Source: Clytia hemisphaerica (taxonomy: Eukaryota; Cnidaria; Hydrozoa; Leptothecata; Clytiidae). Taken from it: a stretch of DNA of 64,000 nt. Location of the stretch: NCBI GenBank assembly GCA_902728285.1, contig CACVBU010000982.1, positions 379,912 to 443,911 of the forward strand, in the 5' to 3' direction. Under the pieces are notes generated by a model. The model saw nothing but the letters and a program-made list of their open reading frames with translations, was not told where the DNA came from and made no database searches. The position numbers and the translations under genes were made by a program. Position 1 is the stretch's first letter; the number at the start of each line of letters is the position of its first letter. Shown here in pieces: positions 30,141-41,000 of this stretch.

Positions 30141-31611
30141 GTATAATATATTATTATGATATAACATAGTTTGAAATTATAAAACGTAATATGTTGCGCG
30201 GCGGATAGAGTCTGTGTAACCGGACCGGTCGATTACACCGCTAACCAAAATCCAAAATTTTCGCTTTTCTGCCAAATTGATATAGTCTAAGATAACAGCT
30301 ACCCCCGAAAAAAAACTACCGTCCTCACGTTTGTTCCTCTTAGATGAAACTCGTCTTAGACTATAGCATAGTCTAATCAAAGTCATGTTTACTTGGAATA
30401 AATAACCATATCAAATGAATGGCTAAACTTAATTTTTAGGTAGGCTGGAATTGTTTATAATATTTGCAATACAGTAATATGGGTGTCATATAATATTACA
30501 ATTCACAATGTATACAATAATTGTTATGGGAATATATCAGTCGTCTAGCATGCTAGAATAATGTTTAAGGTATTGATTTACCAGACCTCCCGCCCATTGG
30601 ACTCGAAATTCACATATTCATGCAAATTCTTTTCGAAATTTACGCATTCACGCAACAACAAAACATTTCGAAATTTACGTAATCCTATTTTTTATAAGGA
30701 AAAATCAGGCAAACTTAAAGAATGATTGGAAATTTGCACAAAAGTTATGGCACCCACGGCAAATATATGCAATATCCTACGAGTTAGTGCGTTAACTCAT
30801 CTATCTGCAAACAATAGCTTTCAACCTTGCCCCACCAAAATGCGAGAGAAAATCCTGGAAATAAGGAAAAGCAAAAGATTTCACGCGGGAAATAACCACT
30901 GTTTCTAAATTTGGGATATGTAATATGATGTTGTTAAAATGTGAAAGTTTTACACATAATGTGGGAGAGTTGAAAGCCGAGCTAGCTTGAGGATTTTTTC
31001 AACTATTTGGGATATAATGAAAAAAGCAAACGTCAGGGATTGTCATGTTATGGTGTCTTTGAGGATAAGATTCCAGTTTGTCACTGGAAACGAAAATTTA
31101 GCTACCGTATTTGGTATTAATATTTCTATTTGCGAGTCAAAACACCAGAAAAAGCCTTTCTACATTAAGCTAATGAAAACATAAAAGAATTCAAGTTTTA
31201 AAAGGTTTCCGTGACTTTATATGGTAAATTTGAAATGAGGGTTTCGAGCTCCAATTGAGGTCATTAAATACGACGCTGTCAGAGACAGAGTTTTTGGACA
31301 AAAAAAGATTTTAAAGTTAATTTTCCATTTCTATAGCTCAATTTCAGGTTTCTTCAAAAAGTATAGGAAAGTATAGGCTTTTTTTTCCTTCTTCTTTTTT
31401 TTTCATTTTCACAAAAAATTTTCCACTCCTTATAAAACATTAGTTTCAAGAACACTCTGAAAAGAGCTAAACTTTTAGATAGATAGAATCACTATCTTCT
31501 AACATAGATAGTCCAATAATGTAGGACTTTTTGACAGTCTTTCGTTTATTTTTTGTGGGGCCGGTTCGGCCAGCTATCTATGCACCTTAATGGGGAATAA
31601 ACTCCTGTGTC
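30141..31611. other. Gene-free intergenic stretch
   Basis: Frames of 60-70 codons only. Short repeats of CGAAATTTACG occur at 30605-30690. No gene supported. Confidence 0.5.
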
Positions 31612-31863
31612 ACAGACCCGCTGGGACTCCAGCCCCACTGGAAAATCTAGCCAAAATTTCGTCCCCGATAGGAAAATACCCTGGGAAATTGACTTCTGTT
31701 TCATTCCCACTCGAAATTAAATGTTTCAAAATTGCACTCCAAAACCATCCCCACTGAATTTTTTAACCTTTGAACAATAGATTTTCTATCTCCATTGGGA
31801 TTTTAATAGGAATTTTTATCCCCACTGAGGAAAAAAATTCCACTGGGGCTGTGACACAGGGGT
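31612..31863. mobile_element. MITE, CCTGTGTCACAG ends
   Basis: The left end TCCTGTGTCACAG and right end CTGTGACACAGGGG are inverted copies, with further complementarity in the adjoining CCCACTGG/CCACTGGGG phrases. About 252 bp; same family as 19056-19340. Confidence 0.75.
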
Positions 31864-32125
31864 GTGGGAATTGAAAGTTGTTGGGATTAAAACCACGAAC
31901 TTTTGGTTTATAGAGCTGACGACTTTGACCACTTGGTGTTCCGCATCACGCTTTGAGAATTTAATAACAAGAACAGTAAAAGTTTAGAGTTTTTGGTTCT
32001 TGGAGTTTGTGATATACGGGCCTGAACAGAATTACAAATGCCAAGTAAAAAGTACAAAAGCTTGTCAGTGTATTGTACACAATCCACCCAATTGTTAACA
32101 CGTTCTATTTTTAAAGTAGAATAAA

Positions 32126-33744
32126 ATGCTTGCTAACAAAACACATCTGATAACAGCACCAAGCCCATGTAACGGGACTACCGATCCATATGGAGCACAA
32201 TGTGTGGACAATAAAGGTCATGACTTGAAAGAACATTGGTTCAGATGTTTTGATCATTCACCAGAAAACATCATCAGAAATTCAATAATTGGGACAGTCC
32301 TTTTGGCAATATCAGCCCTGGGTACGCTCAGTAACCTTTTTATATGCTTGGTGGTTTTCAAATTCAAGATTTACAAGAATACGCAAGAAATGTTGATTCT
32401 ACTGCTTGCCATTTCTGATTTTTTTATCTCGCTGTTTTTGATTTCAACAGAGAGTGTCTTGTTTCTTTGCATGAATCCGATCTTTCAAGCCACAATCCCG
32501 ATTTGTAGACCATATGATATATTTTACATATTCGTTACAATGTGGTAAGTAAATTTTAAGATTTCAACTTCGGAATTTCTGACTCCAGGTTACTGAGTAA
32601 TAAGTCCCAATGGGGATAGGAAATCTTTAGGTGCGGAAATTCTATTGTTTCAAAGCTCAATAACCTAGAAAAGATTCTATATATTTTAGATTTTTCTCAG
32701 TTCATCTTAGATTTCCAATGAAAATAAAGTTTTAAGGTATTTTTCTCATCTGGGACAATTCATTGGTCAATTTTTGCAATGGGAAGGTCGTCCAACCCGG
32801 CCTTTTGACACAAGTGATCTTAGAATATTGAAATACGTCAACTATGACATTGCACGCCTTAGCTTTGAGCTTTTTATACGTAACATTTTTTATCATATCA
32901 CCCTTACAGTGCACTTTGGGAGGCTTGGGGAAAAGATCCCTAAGGACCGCATTGGAAAAGTCATTTAGTTTGAGTGCGTCCCCCCGGATGAGGATATTTG
33001 TGCAAGATTTGTACCGTCATAGTAACTATTAAAATCCACTTTCTTTTTCGTATTTCTAGGGACACCATATTACCGATATCATGTTTTGTTGTTATGTTCA
33101 TGAGCATCGAACGCTTCTTAGCGATACGTTACCCGTTCAAGATCCGGCAAATCAAGCGACGCTATATTGTATTGGGATACGTTATGGCATGGGTTTACAC
33201 TTTTGGTGCGTCCGTAGTCGGATATCTAACTCACTATCCTGGTTGGATCCGAACAATGGTGTTGAATATCAGTAATATTTTACCACTATTGATAAATTCT
33301 ATGGTTTATGTATACATCCAACGTCTTGTATACAAGCACTCTAAAGCTATAAACAGACAACGGGTAAGTGTCGTAAAGCAGTCAACCGTTGTATGTCATG
33401 AAAACCGACAGAGTAGAGGAACCTATAAGAAAAACGTTTTGTTTCTATACGTAGCTGTATCTTTTTTCGTCTTTTGGTTACCGTTTATTTGCTATGAGAT
33501 AGCTTTCATTATGAATCCAACGCGTTTCGATTCTTGTACATACATTACTCAAATCATTCTATCTTGTTTGGTGTATCTAAACAGTATAGGGAATGTGTTC
33601 ATTTATGGAGCTTCAAGTAAACCTTATAGAAAAGCTTATTGGAGATTCATGGAGAATTTTTGTTGTAAGATTTGCAGCGAGAAGTCTTCCACTGTAAACC
33701 CAATTGAAGGTGTTTCGTTATCTCAAAATAACTTGAGAATTTAA
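32126..33744 (+). CDS. Class A (rhodopsin-like) G-protein-coupled receptor
   Basis: Two exons, 32126-32544 and 33060-33744 (donor GTGGTAAGT, acceptor TATTTCTAG), give 367 residues; the Trp of MWDTILP spans the junction. The extracellular N-terminus has NKT and NGT glycosylation sites. Seven membrane segments can be traced: TM1 with the conserved Asn (GTLSNLFICLVV), TM2 with Asp (LLLAISDFFIS), Cys before TM3 (IPICRP), ERF in place of DRY after TM3 (MSIERFLAIRYP), TM4 Trp (VMAWVYTF), TM5 Pro (NILPLLINSMVY), TM6 FFVFWLPF, and TM7 NSIGNVFIYGASSKPYR, where NPxxY has become NVxxY. There is no partner Cys in the second extracellular loop. Ligand unknown; an invertebrate peptide or amine-like orphan receptor is possible. 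A decayed paralogue lies 3 kb upstream in the same direction. Confidence 0.93.
32885..32995. mobile_element. Relic of the 29753 hAT-like MITE inside the GPCR intron
   Basis: The phrases CACCCTTACAGTGCAC, GTCATTTAGTTTGAGTGC and CCCCCCGGATG match the right half of the 29753-30132 element (CCCTTACAGTGCAC, GTCATTTACCTTGAGTGC, CCCCCCGGGT). It makes up a fifth of the intron. Confidence 0.7.
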
Positions 33745-33799
33745 GCAAACTTTCTTTTTATATTTTAGCGGTTAACTTTGTAAAACTTATATCTCAATA

Positions 33800-33997
33800 C
33801 ACCTTTTCGACCGTAGCCGCCAATTGCCGTGCGGGAATTTTTTTTGCCCGTTTTACCACCTTAAACTTGATCCAATCCTTTTTTACACTTTTTTCTATTG
33901 TCTTTAGATGCGAAAAAAAAGACTGGAACGGTTTTAGGGTCTTAAAACAGACAAAAAAATGCCCGCGCGGCAATTAGCGGCTACGGTCGAAAAGGTG
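33800..33997. mobile_element. MITE with ~38 bp terminal inverted repeats, TA duplication
   Basis: The left end CACCTTTTCGACCGTAGCCG and the right end CGGCTACGGTCGAAAAGGTG are perfect inverted copies, continuing into CCAATTGCCG/CGGCAATTAG. Flanking TA dinucleotides (33798-33799, 33998-33999) fit a Tc1/mariner-type TA target. Length 198 bp. It starts about 55 bp after the GPCR stop codon, so it may lie within its 3' UTR. Confidence 0.88.
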
Positions 33998-34332
33998 TAT
34001 TTTCAAAAGAATGATCAACCATAAAAACTTTATTACTGCAGTGCCATAGAAAAAATCATGTACTAAAAAACATGAAATAGGCTTATCAATTGTCGATTCG
34101 CAATTTTATTATATTTCTAACTAACACATTGATTAAAAGAACGAAATTTCACTGTATTGTTTAAAATAAGTGAACATGTCGTCAGAGTTCAACAAACGTA
34201 CAGACGAAAAAAAAATTTGACGTCAAATATTTTGAAAGCAAAAAAATTTATAGATTCCGAAATTTGAAATTACAAGCAGTTTTAGAATTATTATTTCAGT
34301 CCGGCAGGTTGTTTATTTAATACTTTAACAAA

Positions 34333-36866
34333 ATGGAATGTATACCAGACAGGTTATACTTTTGCTTATCAACATACATTTTGGAGAACTACCAGGAGAA
34401 ACCAGGCGATTTGGTGATTAATTTAGATGAGGTCTATCAACACGCTAAAGTTCGAAAACATTTTGGGCCTCCCTCCTTGAAGATAGTTTGGAAACATTGT
34501 GATGAAATCGATTCAAAATTGAAGAAGTTCAAACGGATTATTTTCATTACCAATAACCTGTAAGTAAATATTACTATAAATGCTGTTAAATACAAATAGT
34601 ATTTTTCATGCACTTTTTTCTACCTAGGGGGCTTGGCCATTACATATTGCCTCGTTCCACCCCCGATAGAGCACAGCGTGCTTAATAAAGTAATCTTTCA
34701 ACTTTGAATTTGGTGAATCTGGGAGTTCTTGTGTTTAAAATCATACTGCAATTTTACGAAATATATCAACCTCAAAGTATAACCAGGACGGAAATCCCAG
34801 TTCTAATTCTTTATACTAGGCAGATCGAAACATTCTTCTTCTACACCAGTGACCATATTACTTCCAATTATAAGTTTTATTTTGCACCGTTTAGTTTTTA
34901 CAAGTCTTTCAAAACAACATGTAACCGGATCCAATTGTTAAATAACCTTTGCTATTCTTTGTTACAGCAATGACAATCTTCATATCGAGCAGCGAACACT
35001 GTCCGCGTTCCTGATGGCCGCTTACGCCATTTTGCGTTTAGAATGGAACGCTGAGAAAGTGAACACGACACTTCTGTCTGCCATTCCAGCACGTCTGGCG
35101 TTCTTCAGAGATTATCATGGTGAGAGCTCATATAAATTGAACATCATGGATTGTCTACAAGGTATTCATACAGGTAAGTCGATAAAAAGAATAGCAAAAT
35201 GTATTGCAAATTCCAAAGAATCCAGGCATTTTTGGTCCAATTTACAACCCAATATGCAAAAGTCAAAATATTTAAAACCGTTGAAACTTTGAATTTCGGT
35301 TGGCTGTTATTTCCTTAGAAAATGATTTTTTAACTCATTGTCTCATTTGTAACTTCACTTTTCTGACCATAAGAATTTTTGCAAGACCTAATTTGTGGGC
35401 CCCTCTCAGAAATCTCCAAATCCTCTCTACTTTCGAACCAATCACAGGCGGTTATGCCCCATCAATGACGCTACTGATTCTAAGAATTGTTAAAGACCTG
35501 CTAAAAGTAAACATTGCATCTTGAATTTCTAGGTTGTATCGTTAATCGTTGGTTCACCAATCTACATCAAACAAAATTTCCAATCTCTACAAATTCACAT
35601 CTTGATATGAATTGGATAATTCCTGGCATCTTATTGGCTTTCAAAGATCCAACATTGAATCGTACTAAAGAAACACGTAGTGTCTCTAAAGCTTACATTA
35701 AAGAACTAAAACGATGTGGGATCAAGGTTATCATTAGGCTTAATAGCAGCGACCATACAGCCAATTATGAATATTACGGGAAATCATACCACCCTTCAGA
35801 TTTCAAACGTGAACAATTCTACCATTATGATATCCCGTTTCGGGATGTTGGTACCCCGACCACCGCCCAAGCGCATCAATTCGTCAGCTTATGCGAGCGT
35901 TACGGTTCAGGTATCGCGGTCCATTGTCACGCAGGTCTTGGCCGTACGGCAACCATGATCGGATCTTATATGTTGAAACATTTCAACTTCAATGCACGTG
36001 CTGTGTGTGGATGGCTTAAAGTTTGTCGCCGTGGTTCTGTTATGGGTCCACAGCATTTCTTCCTTGACAAGTATCAAGCAGAACTGGAAAATATCAAACG
36101 GAACATGGTGGTTGAAGGAGAGAAACTAGGCTGTGAAACACCGACAAAGCAAGTGTCTCAGCAACCGATCACTGCCGCAATTAAAACTGAACTTACACGT
36201 TCTCCTCGAAAGAATAACATTATCCATATCGCACCGGTCAATCCTCGGCAGTTGATGATCCGCCCAGAACAAACAATGAAAAAATACAAACTTGACACAA
36301 CAAATACACAACCAGAAAAAGCAGAAAATATTCGAAGTAAAGTTGTCGTTTCAAAAACAAAACCAACTTCAAGCGAGAAACAAATCGTAGCCCCTTCACG
36401 ACCGTATTCTACAAAGCCATGCCTCATTAAATCATCTAAGAGTATTTTGCATCCTAAACTGACCAAATCAAGAGAGTCAGCTACAGTGATTGCTGGTGCT
36501 AAATCATCAAAAACTCAAGTAACCAGAGAATTAACCAAATCTGTTCGAAAGTCTGCACGCCATGACGGCCCGCCAGCGCCTCGGTTACGTTACACAACAA
36601 CACCAAATAGAAAATCACAGACCAAGATCGAACCAGTCAAATCTCAACTAAGCGAACTTGGAACCATGTTAAAAAAGTATCGAAAGAATGGCTCTCAAGA
36701 AGCAATGGGCCGTAAACAGTCGAGTAAAACTGTTATTCATCACGGTGGCAAGCGTGCAACACCACGGTGGCATAATAACATCCCTTCGGACGGTTTCATG
36801 TCTCAAAATAAAGGTCGAATTTACGGCCTGATCAACACCGTCTACTCAAAACAAAATAAAAACTAA
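34333..36866 (+). CDS. CDC14-like dual-specificity protein phosphatase
   Basis: Three exons, 34333-34559, 34968-35173 and 35533-36866, join without frame error to 588 residues. The N-terminal non-catalytic half matches the CDC14 fold (HFGPPSLKIVWKHC, RTLSAFLMAAYAIL, FFRDYHGESSYKLNIMDCLQG), followed by MNWIIPGILLAF and the catalytic half. The P-loop is HCHAGLGRTAT with nucleophile Cys276 and its Arg; CDC14 enzymes normally have a Lys in place of the second His and a Gly in place of the Ala. The acidic loop DIPFRDVGTP precedes it, and CRRGSVMGPQHFFLDKYQ follows. CDC14 phosphatases remove proline-directed (CDK-site) phosphates in mitosis, centrosome and cilia biology. The last ~240 residues are basic, Ser/Thr/Lys-rich and probably disordered. 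It is divergent from the vertebrate genes, so orthology is not certain. AATAAA follows at 36892. The next gene (CATIP) is convergent. Confidence 0.92.
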
Positions 36867-36891
36867 ATAATCTTATCATAAAACTAGGGAC

Positions 36892-36897
36892 AATAAA
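36892..36897 (+). terminator. Polyadenylation signal AATAAA of the CDC14-like gene
   Basis: AATAAA 26 bases after the stop codon, followed by T-rich sequence. Confidence 0.65.
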
Positions 36898-38076
36898 ATC
36901 TTAATGTATCAATTTGTAAATTATTAATAGAATTCTTCTTAACAAAAAATATATAAAAAGACAGTAAAATGACGATCAATTTTATTCAGAAGCTGACCCT
37001 GTAGTTTTTAGAGCTTTTCACAAAGATTAGAAAATATGAGGACAAAAATTTTAATCAAATTAGCGTAGTGTCTTTCAAACTTTTTTTTCAATAATATATA
37101 TGAACAAATGATAATTTTTTGTCATAAACAAAAATAAAATATATACACTAGCAACATTAAAATTACAATGTTCATTACATCATTATTAAAGCTATTTAAG
37201 TTATTATATTTCTCTTATGATATCGAAAAGTTGACTGGTGGAAAGGCATTTTGGTCATATAAAAAGAAAAGGATACCAGCATTTCAAGTTTTCAGAAAAA
37301 TGGAAAGAGTAATTTTAGCAAAAACATAACTATTTTCAGTTTTTCAAAATTCGTTTGTCCAATATGTTGTAAACTCCATGAAGATTGAGCATAAAAAACA
37401 TAGGAACTTTTTTTAATTTTTTCAAAGTATAACTAACTGTTGATTTCCGAAAAAAATATTATGCTGAATATTAAACCTTATCCTCGTGTGTGCTTTTCAG
37501 GAACATGTTATTAGGTAGTCAAGTTTTTCCCAATTAATTCCCACTGTCAATAACTGAAAATGGTGCGGTTTAATATATAAAAAATGTTTTGACTGTCTAA
37601 TATATGCAAATTTTAAAAATAATGTTATGGGGAGATTAAACTAATGCTGTATTTAGAGTCCCATAGACATCTGACAATACTACACACCTTTTCTGCATGA
37701 GAACTAGCAAAGTTTATCCGAGACTTTCCAATTTTTCTTAATTTCTTTCTTGGCATTTACAGGTTAAAATGTATTTAAAAACAGTTATCAAAGTATGCTT
37801 GCATGATTTATTGAAGAGAATAGATCTGTGTTCTGAGCTTTAGTTTGCTTTCAATTTTCTCAAGAATTTGAACGAAATTGAGCCTCGCGTTTGAAAGTTC
37901 TTACAAAAACATGTACCAAAAATACTAGTTAGCCTCTTAATTTTTCTTAACATCAGAAAAATCTTTTAAAACCATGACGTGTAGTGCACCCAGAGAATTA
38001 TTGAACACCAATCCTGGAACACGATGGATGTATGCAAAACTGTCCCAACTTTTTGATACAAGATACAAATATACAT
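36898..38076. other. Intergenic DNA between two convergent genes
   Basis: AT-rich. TTTATT at 37807-37812 (AATAAA on the minus strand) could be the CATIP polyadenylation signal, about 265 bases after its stop. Nothing else recognised. Confidence 0.45.
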
Positions 38077-41000
38077 TCAAGGATTCAATCGTTGTTTTTC
38101 CTCGGCATTCGAAGGTAGTGTTGGCGGTTTTATTTTGGTTGAGAAGGAAGCGAAATAATCGGACGCGAATGAACAGACGTCGTCTGGCTTTCTCAATAAC
38201 ACGAATTGACAGAAGTCTTCTAGCAAAGCTCGTAGTTCGGGTTTATGGCGGACGTAGGTTTTATGGTCGTTAATGAGCTTCTCCTGCAACCAAATAAAAT
38301 CTATAAAAATATGTCGACGTACCTTAAGTGGATAAATTTCGGCGGGGATTAAATTTGGCAAATTTGACGAATTTTGCTGAAATTCGCCAAATTAAATCCT
38401 CGCCAAAATTTCCAAATTCGGCAATTCGCCAAAATTCGCCAAATTTAACAAAAAGAGAAGAGAATCATGTGAAAAATCACAACTTTTTATTATATTTTTG
38501 AGCAATTTTCACCCATTTCAGTGTGACAAAATTTCAAATTCGCCAAATTAAATCATCGCCAAATTTTACGCAATTAATCTATCGCCAAATTAAATCCACG
38601 CCAAAATTTATCCACTTAAGGTAGTCAATGGATGGCTATTCATGATATTCATGACGTAATATTTTATACGGAAAGACCTCAGTTTTTGCCAGTAGTGGCA
38701 AATTTTATACAACTTTTGTCTGGTTTAAAGTTAAAACCGGGGTATTTCCGTAAAAAACATTACGTCATGAATATCATGAATTAGTACCTTGTTCTAGGTT
38801 TTATCTTCCCCGAAAATGACGTAAATCTCAGTAAGAGTTAAATGCCTGTTAAAGGGTTAAACACACCTTGACAATGAAAAGATTACATACAGATTGCTAT
38901 TGCTCCTTTGAATTAAAAAAATCCACCTTTTTCCACCCCTGATAATTCTTCTCTGATCTACTTTTTATTCCCTCCTTATCCATCTATTACCTTTCTTTCG
39001 ATGTAATGTGACGTCATTTGCATATCTGCCTCCCAATGTAAATCATTTCTTGCGGACACAGATTTTTCGCCTGAAAAAGGAACAACAATTAATTTAATAA
39101 TTTGGTAAAGTATACCACCGGATAATATAAACCAAGCAACATAACTTGTATAAAAGAGCAAGTTTGATTGTTTTTATGATGTAGAGGCGCACCTCTTGCT
39201 GACAAAAAAGAATAAACAAAAGGATTTCTCGAAATTCTCAAAAACGTTAAATGTTAACTTCCATGAAAAAATCGTAAAAAGAGATGAATGGCTAAACAAG
39301 AATCGTTACCCTTTTTTGGCTGACCATCTTTAGTAGGTAATTGGATAAGCTGCATGCGGACTGAAGAGCCAATCGTCTCTCGAGTTGCCATATAACTTTG
39401 AAATTAAACAAGTCAAAATAGGAATATATATATTTGTTACCAAAGAGCTGATTTTTACGAAAATCAGGAATTGATACCCCCAGTGTCATTTTGCATAGCT
39501 ATTAAAACATGGGCAGAGTTAAGGGAAGAATTTGGTGGTCCTGATAAAATACTTTTTATTTAGTGAAATCAAAGAAAATATACATAAACCCTACTCACCC
39601 GCCTTCTAAAAAATGTGTATTCCATCGAACAGTAAGACTTTCCATTCCGAGAACTTCTCGTTCAATACCGAAGAGTGCAAGCGTTGAATCTGCGATAGTC
39701 GTCGTCCTCTCTGGTAGCTTAGCCTGCAAACCAAAAAGTGAACTCTTTCAATGACAGAATCACAGTCTAAAACTAAGACTTTACTGATGAGATTTCTTTT
39801 GGCGGCTGGCTGCAATATATTTCAAATTGCAAAAATTTTTGACTGGTAATTGCAGACATTCTTCATGATAAGTTTTTCAAGCAGATCAGCGTAAAGCTAG
39901 CCTTAGCTTAAGGGCCTAGATCTATATCACCTAAATTGCCTTTGCTAAAATAAATCATCAAAACAAAAGAGCCCTCGTTAACTCAGTTGCTCAATTCAAT
40001 AATAGAAACTGTTAATTCAGAACGATTTGGTCCCACTAGGTAATTCAAATTATTTTTTGGCCTCAATTCACTTACATATCTCATCGTCGTTAAGCAGGAA
40101 GCGTTATCTAACGCTAAGAATTTTGCATTTTCGGGAACATCATTTCGTTGACACATTATCCTCTGTAGAATGATGTTTGCACCTTCTGAGACGAAACCTT
40201 TCTCGTGATTCAGCGTGTACGTTAACTCGTTTTCTGACACATCCTAAAATGAAAAGGTGTTTGTCCAGACATTATTAAAGAATTATAGTTGATAAAGATG
40301 ATAAATAGGATGGATTAATAAATCATGAAAGTATATGCAGACAAAGGTAGGGGTAAAGCTTTTGACCTTAAGTGAGAATACATTATATAGCTGCTAAAAT
40401 TAGTCAAAAGGAGTCGTCTTGCGTTCGGTCTTCACTCCCCCTATCGTAAGTGATAACGCAACTGCCGGGATTTAACAACGTTAGAAAGCGATAAGACAAG
40501 AGTCACGAATAAAACTATCTTCTTTAAATAGTATCTCATTATGACAATAACTGATGCATAAAATGGATTTAGAGATTTGTAAAAGAAAGGACACATTAAG
40601 AGAGGATACCTACCCGCCCTGCTGATGTGATTTTTTTTACTCGAAGTTTGTCACCCTCCTTAACGACGATTGTTTTCTTGTCCAGTGGTTTATTGGTGAA
40701 TTTGATGTACTCGTGTTGCGTTTGTTCTAACGTGACCACGCCTCTTGTGATGTAAGCTACAGAGATGTGATAGTTCAAAGGTTTGGCGTGGGTATAAAAT
40801 TCAACTTAACGTAAAAATCGTCATTGTGAAAAAAAAAACATTCGAATTTGAAAAGGCGACTCTGAGGGAAGAGGAGATTTTGCAAATCGGTAGGTCTACT
40901 TCTAACCTACATTCGATAACAAGATACAGAAAATGTATTTCTGCAACAAAGGAAACATGGCCATAATAGAAGCTCTAACTATATACCTCAAGTACAAATA

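Noticed and set aside
37974..38273. 99-codon plus-strand frame rich in Arg
   Set aside because: Antisense shadow of the last CATIP exon.
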